Positions 1 to 6,773 of a DNA stretch of 41,162 bases are shown here, one piece after another (within the stretch, counting starts at the first letter, position 1; every line of letters starts with the position of its first letter). A program made the translations under genes and the position numbers. The notes under the pieces were generated by a model. That model did not search any database and was not told the DNA's origin. It saw only the letters and a program-made list of their open reading frames with translations. Source of the stretch: an uncultured Bacteroidia bacterium (GTDB lineage: Bacteria > Bacteroidota > Bacteroidia > NS11-12g > UBA955); NCBI GenBank assembly GCA_938086785.1, contig CALKCM010000020.1, positions 1 to 41,162 on the forward strand. Direction: 5' to 3'.

Positions 1-281
1 GTATTATTTAGTATTATACTAGGTATTATTAATATATTTAATTAAAGGATATATGCTATTAAACTATAGGTTTACAGATGTTTAATATCCAAATATAATA
101 CTTTTATATAATATTAAACTAATTATTTTAAATAAAAAAAACAAGACTACTTAGAGTTACTCTAAATATGACAACCTCTTTGCAAGACCAATTTTAAGGT
201 GTACTTTCGGCTAAATCATTTGAGCTACCGGGAAAAATGCTAATCGCATCACCTATAGTTAATTAAGAAAATACTCCAGTA
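1..281. other. AT-rich non-coding leader of the desaturase gene
   Basis: I see no convincing coding frame here. The stretch is very AT-rich. It holds the 7-base word ATTAAAC at 58-64 and 113-119 and its inverted copy GTTTAAT at 80-86. A symmetric 15-mer, TTAGAGT-T-ACTCTAA, lies at 151-165. I found no full TAnnTTTG box upstream of the desaturase; the nearest look-alike is CTCTTTGC around 176-183. Confidence 0.5.
151..165. promoter_or_regulatory. Palindromic operator candidate upstream of acyl-ACP desaturase
   Basis: TTAGAGT-T-ACTCTAA is a perfect inverted repeat with a one-base centre. A one-base loop cannot form a strong RNA hairpin, so a dimeric DNA-binding protein site is the more natural reading. 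It lies 116 bp before the desaturase ATG. Fatty-acid desaturase genes are often under transcriptional control, but no regulator gene is nearby, so the assignment is inference. Confidence 0.3.
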
Positions 282-1259
282 ATGAAATTAGAAAATATTC
301 GATTAGAAGTCATGCAAAATATAGAGTTAAAAATGGGTGATATTCTCACTCAGTACCTAAAACCTATAGATAAAAATTGGCAACCTCAGGATATCCTCCC
401 CGATTCAAAAGATCCTAACTTTTTTGAAGAAATACGAGAATTACAAGGTCAAGCAAAAGAAATGGACCATGATCTTTTAACCGTACTTATTGGAGATACC
501 ATTACAGAAGAAGCATTGCCTACCTATGAGAGTTGGTTAATGAATGTAGAAGGGGTAGATTCTGAAGGCAGGAATGGATGGAGCCAGTGGGTTCGATCCT
601 GGACGGCTGAAGAGAATAGACATGGAGACGCCTTAAACAAATATTTATATCTCTGTGGTCGTGTAAACATGCAAGAAATGGAAACCAGCACCCAGCATTT
701 AATTAGCGATGGGTTTGATATTCAAACAGGTAGAGATCCTTACCGAAATTTTGTGTATACCAGCTTTCAAGAACTGGCCACAAACATATCGCATCGCCGG
801 GTAGCCTCTTTGGTAAAAAAATCGGGAAACCATCAATTGGCTAAGATGTGTGGCTTAATTGCCTCTGATGAAGCAAGGCATGCCAAAGCGTACATTCATT
901 TTGTAAAATTAATTATGGAACTGGATCCCAGCGAAATGATGCTTGCCTTTAAAGATATGATGCAAAAGAAAATAGTTATGCCTGCGCATTTCATGCGTGA
1001 ATCTGGCCAACAAATTGGAGAGTTATATGCTCAGTTTTCCGATGCAGCGCAACGTATAAAAGTGTATACTACAGATGATTACATAGATATTTTAAAATCG
1101 CTTTTGGTAGAGTGGAATATAGATTCGGTATCAGGATTGAGCGACGCAGCAGAAAAAGCCAGAGATTTTGTAATGAGATTACCGCAACGTTTGGAGCGCA
1201 TCTCAGAACGCATTGTGGTGCCTACAGCACAGCAGCCCTTTAAATGGGTCAGTGTTTAG
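282..1259 (+). CDS. Acyl-ACP desaturase (soluble, di-iron)
   Basis: This 325-residue soluble protein should introduce a cis double bond into acyl-ACP using O2 and reduced ferredoxin, supplying unsaturated fatty acids for membranes. The two hallmark di-iron motifs are visible: EENRH (residues 110-114) and DEARH (196-200). Further carboxylate candidates sit at E76/E77 and at E164 in FQELAT. There is no signal peptide or membrane segment, which separates it from membrane desaturases. Length fits the plant stearoyl-ACP desaturase/bacterial DesA1-type family. The ATG start has no obvious Shine-Dalgarno. The gene abuts the convergent DEAD-box helicase with no intergenic base. Family assignment is firm; substrate chain length and double-bond position cannot be read from the sequence. 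Confidence 0.93.
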   Translation: MKLENIRLEVMQNIELKMGDILTQYLKPIDKNWQPQDILPDSKDPNFFEEIRELQGQAKEMDHDLLTVLIGDTITEEALPTYESWLMNVEGVDSEGRNGWSQWVRSWTAEENRHGDALNKYLYLCGRVNMQEMETSTQHLISDGFDIQTGRDPYRNFVYTSFQELATNISHRRVASLVKKSGNHQLAKMCGLIASDEARHAKAYIHFVKLIMELDPSEMMLAFKDMMQKKIVMPAHFMRESGQQIGELYAQFSDAAQRIKVYTTDDYIDILKSLLVEWNIDSVSGLSDAAEKARDFVMRLPQRLERISERIVVPTAQQPFKWVSV

Positions 1260-1273
1260 TTAAGACCCTTTTT
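1246..1273 (+). terminator. Possible intrinsic terminator embedded in the convergent gene ends
   Basis: GGGTC (1246-1250) pairs with GACCC (1264-1268) around a 13-base loop and is followed by five T. The stem straddles the desaturase stop codon and reaches into the last codons of the opposing helicase gene. The stem is only 5 bp, so termination may be weak. Confidence 0.4.
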
Positions 1274-2387
1274 GCCTGATTTGGTGAAAACCAATTCCCA
1301 GGGCTTTCTCAAAATACCTTAAGGATTTTAATTCCTTGGAGGTAACCAAGGCCATAGAAACACCCGTTTTTCCGGCTCTTGCCGTTCGACCACTTCGGTG
1401 CGTGTAATATTCTTCCTTATCTGGCAATTGATAATGAATAACAAAAGCCAAGTCTGGCACATCAATGCCCCTAGCGGCTAAATCTGTAGCAACTAAAAAT
1501 TGCAATGATTCGTTTTTAAACGCGCGCATAACCTTATCCCGCTCTTTCTGGAGCATGTCTCCTTGAATGCAGTCTACTTTGTAATTCTTGGCTTGGAGCT
1601 GTTTGGATAGCTTTACGGTGGCATTTTTTGTTTTGCAAAAAATAATGCCGCGCTCTTCTTTTTGGTATTTTAAAAGCCGAAAGAGTATTTCCGATTTATC
1701 TGCTTCTTCACAAATAATAAACTGATGATCAATATTTTTATTAACGGTAGCCTTTGGGTTCACCGTAATTCTAGATGCACTTGCATGGATAAACTTTTTT
1801 ATAATTTGTCTAATTCCATCGGGCATGGTGGCAGAAAAAAGCCACTTGTTTTGCACTTCTTGCAAATGGGTAAGTATTTGCTCCAATTCCTTTTTAAACC
1901 CTAAACTTAGCATTTCATCTGCCTCGTCCAATACTACAGTAAAAACATTGCTCAAATCAACGGCCTTCCTTTTCAATAAATCTACTAATCGTCCGGGGGT
2001 GGCAACCAATATTTGAGTGGGTCTTTTTAAGGCGCTAATTTGTTTATCTATGGGAGCTCCTCCATATACGGCCTCCGTAAAAACCTTATTTTCTGCATAT
2101 TTTGTATACTTAAACAACTGCTTGGCCACTTGCTGACCCAACTCTCTGGTGGGACATAAAACCAAGCCTTGAATACTCTTATTGGAGGGAGAAATTTGAT
2201 GAAGCAATGGCAAGCCATAGGCTGCTGTTTTGCCGGTACCTGTATGCGCCTGAGCCACCAAATCCATGCGGCCAGACAACAATAAGGGAATGGCCTCCTG
2301 CTGAATTTGAGTGGGATTTACGATGCCCATTTCATTCAATGATTTATCGTAATCCTTTGCTATTCCAAGTTGCTTAAATGTTGTCAA
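1260..2387 (-). CDS. DEAD-box ATP-dependent RNA helicase
   Basis: This is an ATP-dependent RNA-unwinding enzyme likely acting in ribosome assembly or RNA turnover. All core motifs are visible in order: Q motif (PTQIQQEAI), motif I (AHTGTGKT), Ia (PTRELG), Ib (TPGRL), II (DEAD), III (SAT), V (ATDLAARGIDVP) and VI (HRSGRTARAGKTG). There is almost no C-terminal extension, so it is a minimal two-RecA-domain helicase of about 375 residues. The longest frame begins at a TTG at 2411, but that codon lies inside a TACCTTTG -7 box. I therefore prefer the TTG at 2387 (protein start M-T-T-F-K-Q-L-G). The gene is convergent with the desaturase, sharing no spacer. Which paralogue (RhlE, SrmB or CsdA type) it is cannot be decided from sequence alone. 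Confidence 0.9.
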   Translation of the reverse strand: MTTFKQLGIAKDYDKSLNEMGIVNPTQIQQEAIPLLLSGRMDLVAQAHTGTGKTAAYGLPLLHQISPSNKSIQGLVLCPTRELGQQVAKQLFKYTKYAENKVFTEAVYGGAPIDKQISALKRPTQILVATPGRLVDLLKRKAVDLSNVFTVVLDEADEMLSLGFKKELEQILTHLQEVQNKWLFSATMPDGIRQIIKKFIHASASRITVNPKATVNKNIDHQFIICEEADKSEILFRLLKYQKEERGIIFCKTKNATVKLSKQLQAKNYKVDCIQGDMLQKERDKVMRAFKNESLQFLVATDLAARGIDVPDLAFVIHYQLPDKEEYYTHRSGRTARAGKTGVSMALVTSKELKSLRYFEKALGIGFHQIRQKGS

Positions 2388-2408
2388 AACTATAATTATT
2401 GCTTGCTG

Positions 2409-2416
2409 CAAAGGTA
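2409..2416 (-). promoter_or_regulatory. Bacteroidota -7 box (TACCTTTG) for the DEAD-box helicase
   Basis: On the minus strand TACCTTTG matches the Bacteroidota sigma-A -7 consensus TAnnTTTG exactly and lies about 20 bases before the preferred TTG start. It overlaps the alternative upstream TTG, which argues against that upstream start. Confidence 0.55.
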
Positions 2417-2482
2417 TGTGCTGCCCGTGTATCTTGCTGCACGAAGTTCTAGAGGTGCTTTTTTAATGAATTATGGTCTAAA

Positions 2483-3844
2483 CTAGCCAAATAACCATTC
2501 AAACACTTCATCCACTCGGCCAAATGTATGAATTTTAATCCCTCTGGGTTTATCTTGAATTTTCGTGTATTTAGATAAGATAATATGTTCAAATCCTATT
2601 TTCTCGGCCTCATTAATTCGCTGCTCTACCCTTTGTATGGGTCTTACCTCGCCGCTTAAACCTACCTCAGCTCCAAAAACATATTTTGGAGGCAAGCCTA
2701 TGTTTTGGTAAGAGCTCATGATGGATGCCATAATGGCTAAATCCAATGCAGGATCATCAATACGAATACCTCCCGCCAAATTTATAAAAACGTCAAAGGC
2801 GCCGAGTCTAAAGCCGCATCGTTTTTCCAAAACAGCTAAAAGCATATTTAACCTTCGCAAGTCATACCCCGTTACACTGCGTTGTGGTGTGCCGTACACG
2901 GCAGTAGAAACCAAAGCCTGTGTTTCTACTAAAAGAGGGCGTGTTCCCTCCATAGCAGCCGCAATAGCAATGCCGCTTAAGCCTTCTTGCCTTTGCGCCA
3001 ATAAAACTTCACTCGGGTTTTTTACAGGCAATAAACCGCTAGAGTTCATCTCGTAAATACCCAAATTTTGGGTAGTACCAAACCTATTTTTTATACTTCG
3101 CACCATGCGATAGGCGTGGTTGCGATCGCCTTCAAAATGCAGTACCGTATCTACCATATGCTCCAATATTTTGGGACCTGCAATGGCGCCGTCCTTGGTA
3201 ATATGTCCAATTAAAAAAATGGGAACATTGTTCTCCTTGGCATACCTCAGAATTTGTGCAGTGCATTCTTTTATTTGAGATATACTTCCGGGCGTGCTCT
3301 CTAGCTCTAGGCTATAAATGGTTTGAATGGAATCTATAATTACCCAATCCGGTTTATTTTCCTTGAGGGTTTTTAAAATATTCTCAAGTCGGGTTTCCGT
3401 ATAAACAACGCAGTTATTTTTAGTTCCATTTAACCGAGACGCCCGCATTTTAATTTGCTCCTCACTCTCCTCTCCGCTCACATACAAGGCGGTTTGCTCC
3501 ATTTGCAGCGATAGTTGCAAGAGCAAAGTAGATTTACCTATTCCTGGCTCACCCCCAAGCAAGACCAAACTTCCTGGCACAATGCCTCCACCCAACACCT
3601 CATTCAATTCTGAATCGGGTATAGAAATTCGCTGTGTTCTAGTTTGGCTAATGTCATCAATATTCTTGGGTAAGACTTTCACTTGATTGTCCTGGCGTGT
3701 CCAAGCGACATTACTGCTTGACTTTTTTACTAGTTTTTCCTCGGTAAAAGTATTCCACTGCTTACAGCTCGGACAGTTCCCTATCCACTTAGCGGCTTCG
3801 TGTCCACACTCTTTACAAAACCATGTTGATTTAACCTTTGCCAT
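2483..3844 (-). CDS. radA: DNA repair protein RadA (Sms)
   Basis: RadA is a RecA-like ATPase that helps process recombination intermediates and extend branch migration. The 453-residue protein has the N-terminal four-cysteine zinc finger (C10, C13, C24, C27). It also has a Walker A GGEPGIGKST (97-106), the family-specific KNRFG motif (252-256), and a C-terminal Lon-protease-like domain. Length is normal. It is the last gene of the minus-strand operon after the dioxygenase and MazG-like genes. The start region is odd: a 17-bp tandem duplication repeats the first codons, so a second ATG lies 17 bp upstream in another frame (separate entry). The start at 3844 is fixed by the zinc finger following closely. 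Confidence 0.96.
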   Translation of the reverse strand: MAKVKSTWFCKECGHEAAKWIGNCPSCKQWNTFTEEKLVKKSSSNVAWTRQDNQVKVLPKNIDDISQTRTQRISIPDSELNEVLGGGIVPGSLVLLGGEPGIGKSTLLLQLSLQMEQTALYVSGEESEEQIKMRASRLNGTKNNCVVYTETRLENILKTLKENKPDWVIIDSIQTIYSLELESTPGSISQIKECTAQILRYAKENNVPIFLIGHITKDGAIAGPKILEHMVDTVLHFEGDRNHAYRMVRSIKNRFGTTQNLGIYEMNSSGLLPVKNPSEVLLAQRQEGLSGIAIAAAMEGTRPLLVETQALVSTAVYGTPQRSVTGYDLRRLNMLLAVLEKRCGFRLGAFDVFINLAGGIRIDDPALDLAIMASIMSSYQNIGLPPKYVFGAEVGLSGEVRPIQRVEQRINEAEKIGFEHIILSKYTKIQDKPRGIKIHTFGRVDEVFEWLFG

Positions 3845-3861
3845 TATTTAACCTTTGCCAT
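3828..3861 (-). repeat. 17-bp tandem duplication of the radA start, creating a five-codon minigene
   Basis: Read on the minus strand, ATGGCAAAGGTTAAATA (3861-3845) is followed immediately by ATGGCAAAGGTTAAATC (3844-3828). The first copy reads Met-Ala-Lys-Val-Lys-stop, and its TAA overlaps the radA ATG as TAATG. The first copy's own ATG overlaps the stop codon of the MazG-like gene in the same TAATG arrangement. Two stop-start junctions therefore sit 17 bp apart. Confidence 0.85.
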
Positions 3862-4202
3862 TATTTAAGTTTAGGATTATTTAAATGCCTATCTGAATCT
3901 CGGTTTGTTTTTTTTTCAATGTTTTTCATCAATGCTTCTGTAAGATCTATTCCTGTTTGGTTGGCTAAACAAATAAGAACCCAGAGCACGTCGGCCATTT
4001 CATCGCCCAGATTTTTATGCATTTCAGATTTTTTGAATGATTGATCTCCATAGGTTCTGGACATTACTCGAGCTAATTCTCCCACTTCTTCTGTTAAGAT
4101 TGCCATATTGGTCAACTCAGAAAAGTAACGCACACCAATGGTCTGAATCCATTCGTCTACTTTCTGTTGTGCCTCTTCTATGGTGAGTTTTTCAGTGCTC
4201 AT
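3861..4202 (-). CDS. MazG-like nucleotide pyrophosphohydrolase
   Basis: This small all-alpha NTP pyrophosphohydrolase (113 residues) probably hydrolyses (d)NTPs to monophosphates, possibly as house-cleaning of abnormal nucleotides. The metal-binding signature EExxE...ExxD is visible: EEVGE at residues 38-42 and DEMAD at 67-71, followed by a hydrophobic helix. Length suits single-domain MazG-like proteins rather than the two-domain MazG. Its ATG overlaps the dioxygenase stop (ATGA), and its stop overlaps the minigene ATG preceding radA, so translational coupling in one operon is likely. The preferred nucleotide substrate is unknown. Confidence 0.85.
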   Translation of the reverse strand: MSTEKLTIEEAQQKVDEWIQTIGVRYFSELTNMAILTEEVGELARVMSRTYGDQSFKKSEMHKNLGDEMADVLWVLICLANQTGIDLTEALMKNIEKKTNRDSDRHLNNPKLK

Positions 4203-5140
4203 AAACCCAATTCATTTTCCACCCAGTTCTTTCCCCATTCGTCCAGTTCTGCTTTTGACCAAAACTCGGGAAACGAAACCAACTTTTGAAACCGTGGAGG
4301 AAGAAATTTTTGCCAATTGGTTCCACCAGTGGCTCCAACACTTTGATCTCCAGCTCTAGCGAGATATCGAACCGCCGCACGATAGTGACTTAAGCGCCAA
4401 TTAATATTTAAAGCAACATCCAATGACTTTGCTTTTTCTCTAAGATCGGCAAATCCCTCTTTCCCCTCGTGCTTGAGAATTTCTACTCTCAAGTTCTTTG
4501 ATTCATATTCTTTGGCCAAGGCTTTGAATGGAGTGTCGTACTCTTTCTCAAATTGTTCCAAGGTCAAGGTCTTCTTTCCTGTTTTTAAATCGATGGCTCC
4601 TTTTTTCCAATAGATATTGTCATATAAATCAGTAAAAGAGCGTTCCGTGCCTTTATCCATAGAAGGGTCGAGCAACTGACCCAAAGAGGTAAAGCACAAC
4701 TCTATTTTGCGAAACTGCCCACTCTGGAAACCCGATGCAGGCAACAAGGCCATTCTAAATTGATTAAACTGCTTGTGATCCATTCCATCCACCATTACAT
4801 CAAAACTAGAAATTAAGTGCTTAAAGTAACGTATCATGCGATCCATACGCAATGCTAAATTATGAGCACTGCTGTTTTCTCCAATTTGACCTATTTCATG
4901 ATGGATAAGGTTAAAATAGAGTTCTGTTATTTGATGATAGGTAATGAAAATATACTCATCAGGAATATCTGTTTTTGGATGTTGCAAATTTAACAGGCTA
5001 TCCAATTGGATGTACTTCCAATAGGGCTCGTAGTTACTCACTAAAAGTCCTTCCAAATAATCATCCGCATTTTGACCACTTAGTTCAAACTTAGCGAACA
5101 ATTTTTCTATTAAACTTAATGTTTTTGGCTCTAAATTCAT
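4199..5140 (-). CDS. Tryptophan 2,3-dioxygenase family heme enzyme
   Basis: The family opens the indole ring of L-tryptophan with O2 to give N-formylkynurenine. In this 313-residue protein I see the expected landmarks. These are the YxxYWKYIQLDSLLNLQ region, H69 in the HQxxEL motif, the GFQSGQFR signature (about 138-145), a candidate proximal heme ligand H252 in RLSHYRAAV, and the glycine-rich VGATGGTNW loop (268-276). Key residues appear intact, so activity is plausible. No other kynurenine-pathway gene is present in the window. It is translationally coupled to the downstream MazG-like gene (ATGA overlap) and lies 14 bp after rfbC. Family is secure; substrate is inferred and could be an indole other than tryptophan. 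Confidence 0.88.
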   Translation of the reverse strand: MNLEPKTLSLIEKLFAKFELSGQNADDYLEGLLVSNYEPYWKYIQLDSLLNLQHPKTDIPDEYIFITYHQITELYFNLIHHEIGQIGENSSAHNLALRMDRMIRYFKHLISSFDVMVDGMDHKQFNQFRMALLPASGFQSGQFRKIELCFTSLGQLLDPSMDKGTERSFTDLYDNIYWKKGAIDLKTGKKTLTLEQFEKEYDTPFKALAKEYESKNLRVEILKHEGKEGFADLREKAKSLDVALNINWRLSHYRAAVRYLARAGDQSVGATGGTNWQKFLPPRFQKLVSFPEFWSKAELDEWGKNWVENELGL

Positions 5141-5154
5141 TGGTATATTTACTC

Positions 5155-5697
5155 TTAAAATGGGCTATTAAATTCTAACAATCCAGGGTTTTGGGTGTCT
5201 TTATCCGAAAGGATGGGGTGATCTAAGCCCCAATCAATATTTAACTCAGGGCAATCCCAAGCAAGGCCTCCTTCGGTTTCTGGATAGTAATAATCGGAAC
5301 ACTTATAACTAAATATCGTCTGATCTTCGAGCGTAAGAAACCCGTGAGCAAAACCGGCCGGGATGAACATGGCTCTAAAATTTTCTTCGCTCAGAACAAC
5401 TTTGAAATGGTGGCCAAAGCTGGGAGATTCAGTTCTCACATCTACCACAACATCAAGAACAGATCCCTTAATTACTCGAACAAGTTTGCCTTGCGCATGT
5501 GGCGGTTTCTGAAAATGCAGACCTCGAAGTGTATTCTTTTGAGAGAGACTCTGATTATCCTGCACAAATGAAACAGGTGAGTCTATGTGTCTAAAAAAAT
5601 CGTCTCTGAATGACTCAAAGAAGTAACCTCTAGAGTCCCTGTAAACAGTAGGCTCAAGTACTTTTACTCCAGGTAAAGGTTCATTAATAATTTTCAT
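5155..5697 (-). CDS. rfbC: dTDP-4-dehydrorhamnose 3,5-epimerase
   Basis: RfbC (RmlC) epimerises dTDP-4-keto-6-deoxyglucose at C3 and C5 on the way to dTDP-L-rhamnose for surface polysaccharide. The 180-residue cupin contains RDSRGYFFESF near the N-terminus, the catalytic-His motif LRGLHFQ, KLVRVIKGSVLDVVVDVR, and the DYYYPETEGG segment with the likely acid tyrosine. The longest frame starts at a TTG (5727), but the family N-terminus matches M-K-I-I-N-E-P from the ATG at 5697. That ATG also lies just downstream of a perfect TATTTTTG box. It is first in the operon. Other rhamnose genes (rfbA, B, D) are not in the window. Confidence 0.93.
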   Translation of the reverse strand: MKIINEPLPGVKVLEPTVYRDSRGYFFESFRDDFFRHIDSPVSFVQDNQSLSQKNTLRGLHFQKPPHAQGKLVRVIKGSVLDVVVDVRTESPSFGHHFKVVLSEENFRAMFIPAGFAHGFLTLEDQTIFSYKCSDYYYPETEGGLAWDCPELNIDWGLDHPILSDKDTQNPGLLEFNSPF

Positions 5698-5712
5698 TAA
5701 AACTAATTTGTT

Positions 5713-5720
5713 CAAAAATA
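5713..5720 (-). promoter_or_regulatory. -7 box (TATTTTTG) for the rfbC operon
   Basis: TATTTTTG on the minus strand matches TAnnTTTG exactly and sits 15 bases before the rfbC ATG. It faces away from a second perfect box at 5747-5754, so the 72-bp gap is a compact divergent promoter. Confidence 0.6.
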
Positions 5721-5746
5721 GGTGCAATGCTTAAATTCTGATCCTA

Positions 5747-5754
5747 TACTTTTG
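5747..5754 (+). promoter_or_regulatory. -7 box (TACTTTTG) for the coiled-coil protein gene
   Basis: TACTTTTG is a perfect TAnnTTTG match 15 bases before the ATG at 5770. It is followed by GCACAAG, the same context as the box before the gene at 23983. Confidence 0.6.
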
Positions 5755-5769
5755 CACAAGTAATTGCGT

Positions 5770-6720
5770 ATGGTAGATCAAAATGAGGCAAATTCGCCGA
5801 AAGAAACTGAAAAGAAATCAAAGGCTAGAGCCCTCTTAATTGGGATAATTGGTGCTTTATTACTTATCAATGGTGTTTTGCTATATAAGTATTTCAAAAA
5901 AAGCAACGAGGCTGAAGTCGTTGAAAAAACCTTGACGAACGAAAATATTGATTTAAAAGGCAGCTTAGAAACTGCTGAATTATTATTAATTCAGTATCAA
6001 GAAGATTCAATCGCCTTGGCAGGTAAAAATATCGAATTAAGTAAGGCCTTAATTGAAAAGAAAAATGAAATTGCCAACTTGGTCTATAAACTTCGAAAGA
6101 ATGGAAAAGCAAGCGCCGCAGAATTAGCAAATTTAAAATCTAAAATAAGTGATCTTCAGAATCAAATTATGGCTCTGGAAGAGGAAAATAGCGGGCTTAG
6201 GGATGAAAATACTGCCTTAATTGGTGAAAAAACCGAGTTGCAAGGACAAAAAGCGCAGTTAGAAACGGAGAAAAATGAAATTTCAGCAGAACGTGAAAAA
6301 TACAAGAGTGTCGCTCAGCGTCTGCAAGCCGGAAATATAGATATCCAAACCAACAAGAAAAGGTGGATTGATAAAAAAGAGATCTCAACGGATAGGGCCA
6401 AAAATGTGGAGAGCATTAAAATTAGCTTTAATATTTTAGAAAATAATATGGCTAATAGAGGGAAACGAATGATTTACGTTAAAATTACAGGACCCAATGG
6501 AGTTACTATAACAAACCCTGGAAATGAGGGTGGAACATTTGCTTATGAAAATTATGAAAGCAGATACACGTATAAAATGTCTACAGATTTTAATAAAGAA
6601 TCCAAATCGGGACCTACCACAGTTTGGAGACCGAAGGGCGAGCTGAAAGAAGGCAAATACGTGGTTGAATTTTATACTGAGGGGTATAAAATGGGCGTAG
6701 GCTCTTTTATATTAAAATAA
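5770..6720 (+). CDS. Membrane-anchored coiled-coil protein of unknown function
   Basis: I do not recognise a named family. The 316-residue protein starts with a short charged cytoplasmic tail, then one transmembrane helix (ALLIGIIGALLLINGVLLYKY, about residues 20-40). A long heptad-rich coiled coil follows (about 60-200, rich in LEEENxxLxxEN-type repeats). The C-terminal domain, about 110 residues, looks beta-rich (IKISFNILENN, MIYVKITGPNG, GKYVVEFYTEGY). The layout suggests an anchored protein with an extracytoplasmic stalk and a small head. I chose the ATG at 5770 over the upstream TTG at 5764, because it gives M-V-D-Q-N-E and suits the promoter. It is monocistronic, ending at the hairpin at 6745-6773. 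Confidence 0.85.
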   Translation: MVDQNEANSPKETEKKSKARALLIGIIGALLLINGVLLYKYFKKSNEAEVVEKTLTNENIDLKGSLETAELLLIQYQEDSIALAGKNIELSKALIEKKNEIANLVYKLRKNGKASAAELANLKSKISDLQNQIMALEEENSGLRDENTALIGEKTELQGQKAQLETEKNEISAEREKYKSVAQRLQAGNIDIQTNKKRWIDKKEISTDRAKNVESIKISFNILENNMANRGKRMIYVKITGPNGVTITNPGNEGGTFAYENYESRYTYKMSTDFNKESKSGPTTVWRPKGELKEGKYVVEFYTEGYKMGVGSFILK

Positions 6721-6744
6721 GAAATTAATAAAAATAACAATGAG

Positions 6745-6773
6745 GGCTCTATGTTACACATGGAGCCTTTTTT
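6745..6773 (+). terminator. Intrinsic terminator between convergent genes
   Basis: GGCTCTATG (6745-6753) and CATGGAGCC (6759-6767) form a 9-bp stem with one G-U pair around a TTACA loop. Six T follow. It clearly ends the plus-strand coiled-coil gene and lies directly after the stop of the opposing lipoprotein gene, so it may serve both. Confidence 0.85.

Noticed and set aside
1..30. GTATTATT repeats at the left edge
   Set aside because: Low-complexity AT-rich sequence with no regular unit length.
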